Source: Sphagnum compactum
Lineage: Eukaryota > Bryophyta > Sphagnopsida > Sphagnales
Length of the DNA: 64,000 bases
Reading direction: 5' to 3'
NCBI GenBank assembly: GCA_965153455.1
Contig: OZ234498.1
Span: 17,360,001-17,424,000 of the forward strand
In this document: positions 48,291-60,100 of the stretch, piece after piece
How positions within the stretch are numbered: the stretch's first letter is position 1
Layout: the number at the start of each line of letters is the position of its first letter
Notes under the pieces: model-generated
Database searches by the model: none
Told to the model about the DNA's origin: nothing
What the model saw: only the letters and a program-made list of their open reading frames with translations
Position numbers and translations under genes: made by a program

Positions 48291-49729
48291 AAAAACCCTA
48301 GTCTCCTCTGTCAACAAATGCCAATAGGTACACTATGGACAAAACATGTCAATTGAAAGTGTGAATCCATTTGATGAATGTTTTACGGATATCAAGTAAA
48401 TTGAAGCAGATCATGGTTTCATATTTAAATGGGTTTGGAGTTTTTACCATTATCCCAATGTGGGGGTCGATTCGCCGTGGCCCTCATGGTGTGCAGGAAT
48501 GTTGTTGGTGTGGGAAATATTAAGAGGGATGATGAAATGTACAGGTTGGTTTTTCTTATCCCCCATATTCAAGAAAGTGATATTGTTGGGGGAAGGTTGG
48601 CTAAAATGGAAGTTGTACCCTTAATAAGGTGCATCATCATGAAATTAGCCACTCACCACTACCATAGTACCTAGCCTGGTTAGGCACTAATTAATTATTT
48701 TCTGAAATTGCCAAGAATTATGAAAAATACTTGCCTGCCATGCTGAAAATCTAAAAGAAACTCTCAAGCACACTAGCTTCACTAATTAGTACTAGTGTAG
48801 CCTGTGCCCTTGGCCCAAGTGTTACCACATCCTCAACTGATTTTTCCTTCCAAAACCTGGTTTTTTGAAATTTATTTGAATTTTCAGCTGCAGAAATCAC
48901 TTAAAAATCCCACATTCTGAATCCAAATCTTACCAAATAAAATTCCATTAAATCCTGCTCATCAAGACCTACCCAACAACACCAAAGGCACATTCCAATT
49001 CCTCTGAAATTTTCAGCTATGATTTAACTTAATTTTCAGTGAAGAAATCATTCAATGTTCAAGAACTTTTGCACCGCAAGTCCAAATGTGGTGGAACCAA
49101 GCCCATGCACCCCTCCTTGTCGAGAGCTTTCCAAAGAGACCAAGAACACAATCTGAAGCATCCCGATTCAGTGGATCTCATAAGTACAAACAAAACAAAA
49201 CAAAACAAACAAACTACCTTCCTTCATAGATAGATAATGCCCGTATAATGTCGAATTATAAATTTTTTGTTCTTATCTTTGAACAAAAGTCATTATATAT
49301 ATAGGCACCTCCGCATGTGGTAAAGCCAATCAATGCATAGGTTTCCCTTCACTTTCGCAATCTAGCTCTTTCCCTTGCATGCAAGAACCACCTAGAAAAA
49401 TATCACCAACACCAAACATCTCAGCTCAGAGAACCAAACCTTGAGCTGGTGGGTGAGCTTTGTAGTTGAGCTCAAAGCAATTGCAGCATTCTTAGTTGTT
49501 GGGTATGGAGGTGGTGGTGTGTAAGTGCTGCCTATTATTATACTCCATGAGGCTCATGCAGTGAAAATCAAAACATGAGGCAGACATACAACACAGGTAA
49601 CAAAACAGAGATAGCATTAGGGTTCTCAACTGGCACATGATTGCACAAAAACAAAGTGAATCCACAAGATTTACAGCAAGATTTAAACCTTGTGGTACCA
49701 ATTTTCCTTGCAAATTTCTTGACAATTCA
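48291..49729. other. Spacer downstream of the ATX relic
   Basis: The last about 200 bases (49500-49729) may be the 3' untranslated part of the ATX relic on the - strand. An AAAAC pentanucleotide run lies at about 49188-49212. I found no poly(T) on this strand that would mark the poly(A) tail of a retrocopy. No other gene is recognised. Confidence 0.4.
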
Positions 49730-52700
49730 TTAGTAATACTTTTGTTCGTCCCTGGGTAGGACCCAACAACAATTGTCAGACTTATCAAATGCCCTTGAGG
49801 AGAGGAGGGCCAATGTGGCCTCCAAATGGTGGTTTCTGAGATGCGCAAGGCTTCCACTGTGTGTGGCATCCACCACACGCTCATCATCCACGCGGAACAT
49901 GTTAAGTGCCAGCACCCACAAGTGAGTCGTAACAGCTTGCCTCCCTTATATCTGCCACAAATGGGTCTCACAACCTCGCCTGCATACTCAAATCACCATG
50001 TCATTTGCTTGGTGAATTTGCATGTTTTCAAACTTCTCTGATACTGACAAAACTACATCATCATTCTGATGCGCTCTTTGCACATCACCTAGTGTTGTGA
50101 CAGTTGATGATGACCCTGATTTTGTGGATTCCAGATTCCAGGACCACACTTTGAACTTCTCCTTCCCTTCTGGTACTTTCTGGCAACAACCTGTCACCAT
50201 GACTGGTAAATTCTCCACAAAAAGCCGCTTGACTAGAGCAGTAGCTAGAGCCTCAGGTTCCCTGCGGCCACGCCTTGTTGCAGCATCATATGGCTCAGTG
50301 CGAGCACAACCAGAAGCATTTGCTACAGGCTCATAAGCAGAGCAAGCAAGCTGGGCCTGAGATGCTGTGTTGTTTAAATGCTGAGCCTTTGCAGGTCGCC
50401 TGTGCTTCTGGCAGTAGGAAATGAGCCGCAGTGATGTCTCCCCATTGACTCTCCTACTCTCTTCTATGGCTTCCATACGGAGGCTAGAAGCTCGAGCACA
50501 CAGGGGATGATATGCCACACGGCAGTGACTGTCTGCACACTGGATGCAAGCTCCATATGGTACTCTATATACACTACAAGTCAAATTCCAGCGTTCTTTG
50601 TGAATAGCATTGATACCATCCACGGGCTCCATCCTCTTGTTATCCACCATTGATAATTCAGGCATCCATAATGCACATGTGAGATGTGCCCAGCGCCCAT
50701 CGGTGTCCTCTTCATGGCTCCACTTGTGATGGGGCACAAGCAGCATAACGGTTGCTGTTTTGGAGCGTCAACACCACACAGGCTGCAAAGCCAAAGCTTC
50801 CCATCTGGTGGCTCGAGCACTCCGTAACAAATCATATGTACAAATTATGCGGCACTTGTCACACTGCAGAAGGAGATTGTCCACATACTCCACATCAAGG
50901 TAGCACACTGTGCAGCGATCGAGGTGTTTCCCTTGCACTTCAACAGGCCTGTACCCTGCAGGCAACAGATCCTCATCTACTTCACCAGGTGCTAAAGGTG
51001 ATTTGTCTGACCACCCCCTGTACTTGAAGCACATTCTTGCATGTGGTAGACCCTGGATAAGCTCTGACACTCGGGGATTACTGAACCCAAACATAGCTGT
51101 GCCTGATCATATTCTTCGTTGCTTCTCTTGCTCTGGACTCAAAAACGTCCCAGCTTTCTCTTCAGCTTTCTGCAACTTTAAGAGTATCTTCTTCCAGCAA
51201 GCTGATGGAGAATTGCCATCAATGGCCATTTCATTGTTTGTAGTAACTCGGAAAAGAGGGTTTATTCACATGCCTAGGTTCCTGAGCACCTCCATTTTGT
51301 ACTCAATAGCCGCCACATCTGCCTCTTTCATTATTGCAAACTTGCGCACAGCTGTGTAACCTTTGGTCCAAATATGGTGCTGATCATGGAAATGCTCAGA
51401 GTCCCGAACAATTTGTCCCAAGCTTAGCACCACGAGTGTTCCCAGTTTCAAGGGAAGAGTGAACTGACTGTTCACACTCTTCCAGATTACATACTTCCTC
51501 TCATCGCCCACAAAGTCATGGTCATCACCTTCCACCTCTTGCTGCCGTCGGTCAATACAACCACTGGTGCCAGCAACTCCTGGTGAATCAACCTGTATGT
51601 GTGCCATGCTTTCAGGAAGCTTACACTCTTTCGAGTACACCTCTACTTCCTGTAATCCTTGGTGAAAGGCCACCCTTTTGCATTTGCAGTGATACTTGGA
51701 CAACAGACCTTTTGAGAAAAGCACGACATTTTTGGAGTCAACTCTTGCATGATCATAGCTCCCAAAAAACTGGACAGCGATGACACTGTCACAAGATGTA
51801 GGCTCCATGCCACAAGCTCTTGCATGCTCTTCATCCATTGCAACAGCAGGCCACATTGGGTAGCCTTTCACCTTCGCCCACACAAGATCCCCTTGCCCTG
51901 GCTCATCTTCAAAAACCTCCATACTGACAGCTAATGCTGCTAATTCATCAGGATTAGGTCTTTTCCTTCTATCCCGTGACTGCTGAGCTGTAGCTATCGA
52001 GAGTCGGAGCCTCTGTGCAGCTAAAACTTTCAGCTGCACTTGCTCCCTTGCCAGAATAATCCACTCCTCTTCAGAATCCTCATAAGTGCTCAGGTGCTTG
52101 CGTGTGTGGTCATTGTAGTCACCAACAACTCCAGTGTATCACTCATCATCTAATGGTCAGAAGACCTTGCAACTCTGACCAATCAGGGACATATGAGACA
52201 CAGCACCAAGCTCAAACTCCTTCTGGAGATTGAGACTCCAAATTGCTTTTGTGAGCTTCTCTGTCTGCAAAGTCATCTCACTGGATTCTTTCACCCTCTC
52301 TATTCTATCAATGCTCAATTCCCAGGTGTGATTTAGTTGATCAAAGTCTGCCATCATCAAAGTCTCTGCACCCATGTCTTTATCAGCGTCTGAATCTTCA
52401 ATAAGTTGTGATCCCTGCTGATTAGTACAAGGAGGTGAAGCAATTCTAGGCCTGGGGAATGTCAAAGAGATCCTTCCACAATGTCACTTCCCACACTCTT
52501 CGGACACATATCAATGACAGCAACACCATACATCCCCTGCTCTCTCTTCTTACATTCAGGATCCTCTGATATTCTTGTCTGAGTTAGCCTGTGAGTTAGC
52601 CTGAATTCATTTTCACCCTTTTCTTCCCACATCTTAGGAACCACTCCTTCCTCCTCCTGCAATTGCTCTATGGGAGTTGGTTTTGAGGTCCTTAACTCAG

Positions 52701-53447
52701 AGGGGTCATTTCTTGTCCATGTCCCCAATGGACCTGCAAAGATTTCCATCTCCTTACTCTTGACAACTGGTAGATCTGGATATAGATCCACCATTCTCCG
52801 CTCACTCTTGCTCTCAGAATCATCAGGTAACCGAGGCTTAGGTGCCTTGAGTTCCTTTCCCCATGGGTGGCCTGCTTTTTTGCAAAAATCTGTTCTTCCA
52901 ATTCTTGAAGAGACATGAACTTGCCAGAATTTGAGGTGATAGAATCTGCAGATGTGAGTCTTGCAGGATACTTCATGAGCTCTGCATTAGGCCCTGGTAC
53001 TGTGGATGCTTCATCAGGGCGTATCTTCATCATCTTGAAGCTTTGGAGCGGATGTTGGTCAACAATTTGCTTTATTGCCAGCCTCTTAGGCTTTTGCACC
53101 CCGTTTCTCAAGATCTGGAAACTTTTCTTGCTGTGTCTATAGATATGAAGTAAGTTGCTGGATGCACTCCAGTCTTCTGTGCTGCATCCTTGGTTCCAAT
53201 CAACCTCTTCCTCAGAAAGTCCTTCTCCACTTCCAGAGTTCCGAAACGCTAACCCCAAGTCACCATCATCTGCCATTTCTTCACCCTGCTCTCCTCCAGC
53301 CTGTAAGTTCAAGGAGGGAATCTCTCTGGCGAAGCAATCTGTGAGTATGGCAAGTTTCTGTTTCTTGACAGATTGGGATTTCCAAAACCCATTTGGTTCC
53401 TCTGTGACTTCATCTGTGACTTCATCAAACAGTGCGTCTTTTGACAT
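49730..53447 (-). pseudogene. Intronless relic of a trithorax-like H3K4 methyltransferase (ATX1/ATX2 type)
   Basis: ATX1/2 proteins methylate histone H3K4 in the nucleus. Read on the - strand, nearly the full ATX domain order is present without introns. It runs: a long N-terminal region from MSKDALFDEV (53447); a Tudor-like CKVF.PLDDE.YTGVV (about 52165-52125); PWWP (DLVWAKVKGYPMWPAVAMDE, 51888-51829); FYRN-like (YTAVRKF, about 51360); FYRC-like (SPSACWKKILLKLQKAEEKA, about 51215-51155); PHD (CTVCYLDVEYVDNLLLQCDKC, 50920-50860); extended PHD (GRWAHLTCALWMPELSMVDN to CRVAYHPLCARAS, 50700-50490); and SET pieces (EYAGEVVRPI, FRVDDERVVDATHSGSLAHL, 49990-49845). Stops occur at 52157-52159, 52139-52141, 51266-51268 and 51107-51109. 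Frameshifts lie near 52870, 50845, 50705, 49988, 49955 and 49908. The post-SET cysteines are not recognisable. Plant ATX genes have many introns, so a retrocopy is the likely origin. No active enzyme is expected. Confidence 0.9.
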
Positions 53448-54101
53448 GTAATTAAGTCCAAATGTGTCTTTTCAAAATTAGGGAGCACAAATATAGGAAA
53501 CTTGAAATCATAGACTCTGGATAAATCCAGAGAATAATAATAATCAAATGACCTTCTATCAAACTTTGTTCTTTGTCAATTCTTTCACCAAAACTATTGG
53601 TTCTTTTTTGAGGGGTTTGAAATAACGAGAACTAGAGGTCTTTGATTCTGAAAACTTTCAAAACACAAAACTGGAGGTTCCTTGATTTTGAAACTTCAAT
53701 CAATCAACAAAAAGGACTTATCCCAAATGTCTAAATTCACCTACCAACCACCAGAGTTTCATGGTCAGCTGAAGTCAGGCGGTTGGAGGTTTTACTTCAA
53801 AGATAGCAACCGCTCTTGCATTTTTACTCTTTTCACTCCCCCACTTCCTTTTCCTGTCTCTTGCTTGCACTTGTCATGCACACACACATATGCATCCACA
53901 AGCTCCTTGTGGAACAATTTCCAAAAGAACATACACAAAAGAAGTGGTCACACACCCATTGAATGAAGGCTTGAGTTGAAGCTTGTTGGACTTCGTAGGA
54001 GGTGAAGAAGCTCAATTTGGCTAAATCTTAGATATAGAATTCTTCAAATCACACATGCAACAAAAGAATTGCCCTAGATAAAGGATTTTGGTTTTTGGCG
54101 C
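53448..54101 (+). promoter_or_regulatory. Head-to-head spacer; probable PDR gene promoter/leader
   Basis: This 654-bp stretch separates the 5' end of the ATX relic (- strand) from the start codon of the PDR transporter (+ strand). It must hold the PDR promoter unless a leader intron lies further left. No certain TATA box or cis-element was identified. An ACTAGAGGT..TTTGATT phrase at 53630-53700 resembles 29990-30070. Confidence 0.4.
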
Positions 54102-57100
54102 ATGATGAAAGTTGTTGATTGTGTGAAGGATGTTGTAAAGCAAGTGGTGTATGGGGTTTTTGGAAGAGCAGAGGATGATGATGACACATCATCCTTATCT
54201 TCAATTAGAAGTAGCTTGTGGCCTGACAATGTGTTGTCCCAACGAGCTAAGATGGGGAGGGGTCGAAAGTTGGAAAAAGACAATGTGCTCCGATTTGTTG
54301 CAATGGAAAAGATCCCCAATAACACCAATGTATGGCAACAACAAAAACAACAATTATTGCGTAGTCCTAGTTTTCAAACATGGGCAGCTACTGCCGACCT
54401 CAAGCACCTCTCACAATTAGACCGCATCTCTCTTATTAATAGTCTCCTCAAAGATTCACATGAAGATAGTTCAACTTTCATTAAGAAGGTTCGCAATCGA
54501 ATTGACAGGCAAGTCATTAGGATGACTTGATGTCTTGAAATTTGATCATTGTCTAAATGTGTATCAATTTCAAGCATTTCTTGTTCTTGTTCTTTGATTT
54601 AGAATTTTGCTTATTCAATGTAACCATTTTCTTCTTCTTGGTGCAAAATAGCATGAAAAGTGGTATTCATCAACTCTAAAGCTTCAACATTTTATTTTTG
54701 TAGGGTGGGGATAGAGCTACCAACAATAGAAGTGCGGTTTGAAAACTTATCAATTGAAGCAAAATGCCATGTTGGGGGGAGAGCACTGCCAACACTTTAC
54801 AATGTTTTTCGCAACAATTGTGGGGTAGAGTGTTCCAATCACCCACACCTAACCTTGCTCACCTCCTTCTCTATTTGCATAGCAACAACAAACTCAATTC
54901 TATTTATTAACACATAATCTTCCATCACCACACAAAAATAAATGAAAAAAATTAAAATAAAAGTTGATGTAAGTGAATATGTGGCAAATCTATGGCTAAA
55001 TTAACAAAATTTTATTCAATGCCATCATTTCTATTCACAGATATTCCTTGAAAAGTTTGGTCTTCTTACAAGTAATCAAAGGACAAAGATCAAAATATTG
55101 AACAATGTCAGTGGAATTGTGAAACCAAGAAGGTTGATAATGACTTTTTTCCTCAAATGCTTTGCAAATTTCTTCACACAAGATTTCGCAAGTTTCTTTT
55201 CATAGGTGTACTTGCATCTCTTTTACAAATTTGTAAAATGTTTTTGTTGTAACAATATTTTGTTTAATGCCTCATTTCAAGTCTTTTTTCCTTGGGCTTA
55301 AGGGATTTAAAAATAACAAACATAGAGTTACATGTACATATTGATATCCAAGATGACTTTTTATTAGGTTTTTTTTTGCTTGGACTTAAAAGATTTGGAA
55401 CAACAAACATAGAATTACATGTACATTGAACTGATATGCAGGATGACATTGTTATTAGGTCCACCTAGTTCAGGAAAAACATCATTATTGCTTGCATTGA
55501 CCGCAAAGCTCGACAAAGCTTTGAAAGTGAGATTACTCATTCTAAATCCTTAGACTTTTTTTAATTTTTTAAACCCATCAAATCACAAATGTTTTTGGTA
55601 TCCATTTCTTGGTCCGAGATTTATTTCTTGCATACATACATGTGTTTTTCAGTTCCACTATTCAGTTCCATTCTTTGAGCTTTCAACTAAAATTTGTCAA
55701 TTACTTTCATTGCTTTATTCCTCAAAGACTTGGCATGGCTTTCAATCAAAGTTCATGACCATCATTATCATCATCAAGATGTCCAAATTTTAAACAACTC
55801 TTCTTTGTTAATTGAAGAAGTTCACAAATGAATTTGAGTTGTAGGTGCATGGAGAGGTGACATATAATGGGCACAAATTGCATGAATTTGTGCCACAAAA
55901 GACATCAACGTACATTAGCCAGCGTGACCTTCACCTTGGGGAAATGACAGTGCGTGAGACACTCAACTTTTCTGCTCGTTGCCAAGGAGTGGGCTATCGA
56001 TACCGTTAGTGCCAAATTCTATACACATCTACCAACAAACCTTAAGCAAACTTCTTTTAAGAATTTCATCTATGTACTTAGACATCTTTCCAAAAAATCA
56101 TGCTACAAAGAAACCATTAATACATAACATGATAATATGTTTTGTCATCTTATTTCAAAAGAAATAGCAATGTGTGTAGTGGGAACATTTGTACTTTCAA
56201 CAGAAATGCTTTCGGAGATTCATAAAAGAGAGAAAGAAGCTGGAATTGAAATAGATCCTGAGTTGGATTTTTTTATGAAAGTGCGCAATTTTTTGCTTCC
56301 CCAATTTGCCTTTTTTTTTTTTTTTTTTTTGCAATGTAGAATTCTTTTTATCTAGAGCTTTCAATGTAAATTGAGTCTATCCTTCTTCATCCACTATAAA
56401 AATTAATGATTTGTTTGTTTTTTGTTTTTTTTCAAGGCACATCTTCAATAGTTTCACACCCAAATTATTGTTTTGACACAATGATTTAACTTATGTTGTT
56501 GATGACAAACACAATAGGCACAATCAATGGCGGGTGTGGAAAGTAGTATCGCAACTGACTACACATTACGGGTACATAAATGTTCCCATTCAATTTGAGG
56601 TAACTTAGCTTTGTATAAGAAGCTTAGGCCAAATGGCTTGAAGGTAGTGCGTTCTTTCTTTTCTTGTTTATTGAAGTCTTGAGGTTTTTGTAAGTGCAAA
56701 CTTGGCAATTGTGGTGTTATAATTCAATGCAGATTCTAGGTCTTGAAGTGTGTGCTGAGACACTCATTGGTGATAACATGCGAAGAGGCATTTCTGGGGG
56801 ACAAAGAAAGCGAGTAACAACAGGTAAAAAAATACACCATAATTTGAAAACCATCTCACTTTTTTATACATGGACATGTTAAAATAGCTCTTCTTTTTTA
56901 TTACAAGATTATTTTGGTTGAGTTTAACTCCCATGCATGCAACAATTGTAGTCTAAGAAACAAATTACATAAATCCAATTTCTAGTTTTGTAACATGTTA
57001 TGTCTTAAGTCCACATGAAGTGTTCAAGATGTTGATAAGAATTGCAATGTGCATGTAATTGTGTGTGTGTGTGCGTGTTTTGTTGGGTGTTTTGTGTGGT

Positions 57101-60100
57101 AGGTGAAATGCTTGTAGGACCTAGTGCGGCATTGTTCATGGACGAGATTTCAACAGGCTTGGATAGCTCAACCACATTCCAGATTATCAATTGTTTAAGT
57201 CAAATTGTGCATGTGCTTGAAGGCACCATCCTAGTGTCATTGTTGCAACCTGCCCCTGAAACTTTTCAACTTTTTGACGACATCATTCTGCTATCAGAGG
57301 GTGTTGTTGTGTACCAAGGACCATGCAGCAAGGTGGAGGAGTTCTTTGATAGTTGTGGGTTTAAATGCCCTCCTCGTAAAGGCATAGCAGATTTCTTGCA
57401 AGAGGTAACCTTAACCTTCATTATATACTAAAATTGTGTCAAAGTTATAAATATGTACACATCCTTTTTCCAATTTTGCTGAGCCCCAAGTGTCTTCATC
57501 TTCCATTCATCTTGTTAGAACACTTGGGTCTTTTAAATAGAGCATGCAAGTCTCAGGATCTGAGGTATATTATCACACACAGGTGACATCTCAAAAGGAC
57601 CAAAAGCAATATTGGGCAGATACTTCGAAACCATATTGTTATGTTTCTATTCATGAATTTGCAAATGCCTTCAATACTTTTCATGTAGGCGTCAAGTTGA
57701 AGGAGGAGCTAGGAGTTAAATTCCCAAGACACAAGAGTCACACCGCTGCTCTTGCACACTCTCATTACTCTGTTTCTATGAAAGAGCTTTTGCAAGCCAA
57801 CTTTGCTAATCAGATTCTCCTAATGAAGCGCAACTCGACCTACTATGTCTTCAAATCAGGACAAGTGAGGATCTAATAAATTCATCTCTTTCATGATCCT
57901 TTCAATTCAAAAGTTGGGTCAAAGTTCTCATGCAAGTTGGTTCTCGTTGTTGTCATGTATCAAAAAATGAAAAGACATCCTCAAATTTCCCAAGTTGTGA
58001 TTGCAGATTGCATTGGTAGCTTTTATCTCCATGACTACTTTCATCCGCACAAGGCTACATCAAGAGACAATTAACGATGGGTTGTCTTACATGGGTTGTC
58101 TTTTCTTCACCATAACAGTTCTCATGTTCAATGGATTTGGGGAGCTTGCTTTAATCATCAACCGACTTCCCGTCTTTTTCAAGCAACGGGATCTCTTATT
58201 CTACCCAGCATGGACTTTCTCCTTACCCATATTTGTGTTGGGTGTTCCAATCACACTCTTTGAATGTGGCATCTGGGTGCTCATGACCTACTTTGTCACT
58301 GGCTATGCACCTGAAGCTCAAAGGTCTGTCACTTTCTTTACTCTTTCATGTTTTTTGGTCGAGTCTCATTGTGTGTAGAGAAACTGGTTCTTGCTCCTGA
58401 AATTTTGTGCTGGATAATACATTGAATTTAAAGTGTTTGTTTTTCATTGTTATATATATTTGTTTGGGCAATCCAAGAGTGATTTGCTTCCACATTCTCA
58501 TTTCCTCCTGACTGGCATGATGAGCATGTATATATGTATGTTATATATTTGCAGGTTTTTTAGACAATACCTTCTGCTTGTGTGTACACAACAGATGTCA
58601 GCTGCACTGTTCCGTGCAATTGCAGCTGTATGCCGAACAATGATCCTTGCCAACACAGTGGGTTTTATTTTGCTCTTAATCATCTTCATGATGGGAGGTT
58701 TTGTGATCCCAAAGACAGACATCCAGAAATGGTGGATTTGGGCATACTGGATCTCTCCCCTCATGTATGCTGATAATGCTGCCTTTGTAAATGAGTTCAA
58801 GGCAGATCGTTGGGCAAAGGTAGGGTATCAAACTAATCCATTTTTCCCCATCAACCCAATTCCTTTCTGCACTCCATGATTCCACAACTGGGTAACAAGT
58901 CTGTCATGTATGGTCCCTGATTTTTGTTGTTTGAACGTCATTAGTATCGACACAAACGCAATCAACAAGTGAAAAATGGGCATCAGATCATAGTGATCTT
59001 CTTATTTATTAGAGTTATCCTTAGAGTCAGTCAGGCGATCAGGGGGCGAGAACAGCCAGTTTCGGCATAATAGGGCATCAAACACGTAACTGGGAATGAA
59101 AATTTTACAAAAGGAAATAACTGGGACCCAAACTAGTTTTCCCACTCAGGAAAAAGGAAACACAGGATGAAACGCAGTTGACCACCAAAATTGGTCAACT
59201 GCGTTTCATCCTGTGTATCCTTTTTCCTGAGCGCCTGCACTGCTGCTACATATTTTTTCACTGCTCCCACCTGTACAACTGCTATAATTACTCTCGAACC
59301 TTGTGCATTAAATGCATTTCATACCCAGATTTAATAAAATTTCCTTACTTTCCGGATATCACTGAAAGAGGGGATAGGGGGCGAAAGCAGAGGAGATAGG
59401 GGGTGAAAGAGAGGGTGACTTTTAGGATAACAATATTGTCACTTGAAAATAATGATAATCATGCTAGTTTGTGCTAACTGACTAACATAATTGTAAATCT
59501 GTTTCTATAATACTGCAATTTGAAAATCATAGTAATGGTGGCAAGTCGTGCTGAATGACTAATACGATTGATTGTGATTGAATATCTTTTTAATGGCTAA
59601 GTTGGAAATTTGGGTTGTGTGATAATTTGGTGCACCATTGGAGTGGATACTAACAGATCTGGCTGCAGATGTATGCAGGTAATGTGACATTAGGGGATGC
59701 AATTCTGATCTTTAGGGCAATCCATACCCAAAGCTATTGGTATTGGATCGGTGTTGGCACACTGATTGGATTTGCAATCTTCTTCAATCTCGTGTTTACT
59801 GCTGCCCTTCACTACTTGAATAGTAAGTCTGCACTCAATCACTTCAAAGACTTTGACCATGAAAAAAAAAATGGCAGAAATGCTGAACACTTTAGATTCA
59901 GCTTTAATTTTTCCAAATTCAATTCAATTCAATTGAATTCTTGCTTTGCCGAGTGAGAAAAGATACAGGTGTTTTTTTTTTTTTTGGTTTTTTTCCTCCT
60001 CCTAAAATGGGTTATAAAACTTGGTTGGGGGACCAGCAAGGAACACACCCCAAGCAATAGTATCAGAGGAGACCTTGGAAGCAATGAGAAAATCAACTAA

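Noticed and set aside
51583-53451. Many + strand frames opposite the ATX relic
   Set aside because: They are antisense shadows; the - strand carries the recognisable domains in order.
56281-56571. Possible frameshift between PDR exons 6 and 7
   Set aside because: With the acceptor at 56517 exon 7 begins GCA CAA TCA ATG in phase 0, so the frame is kept.
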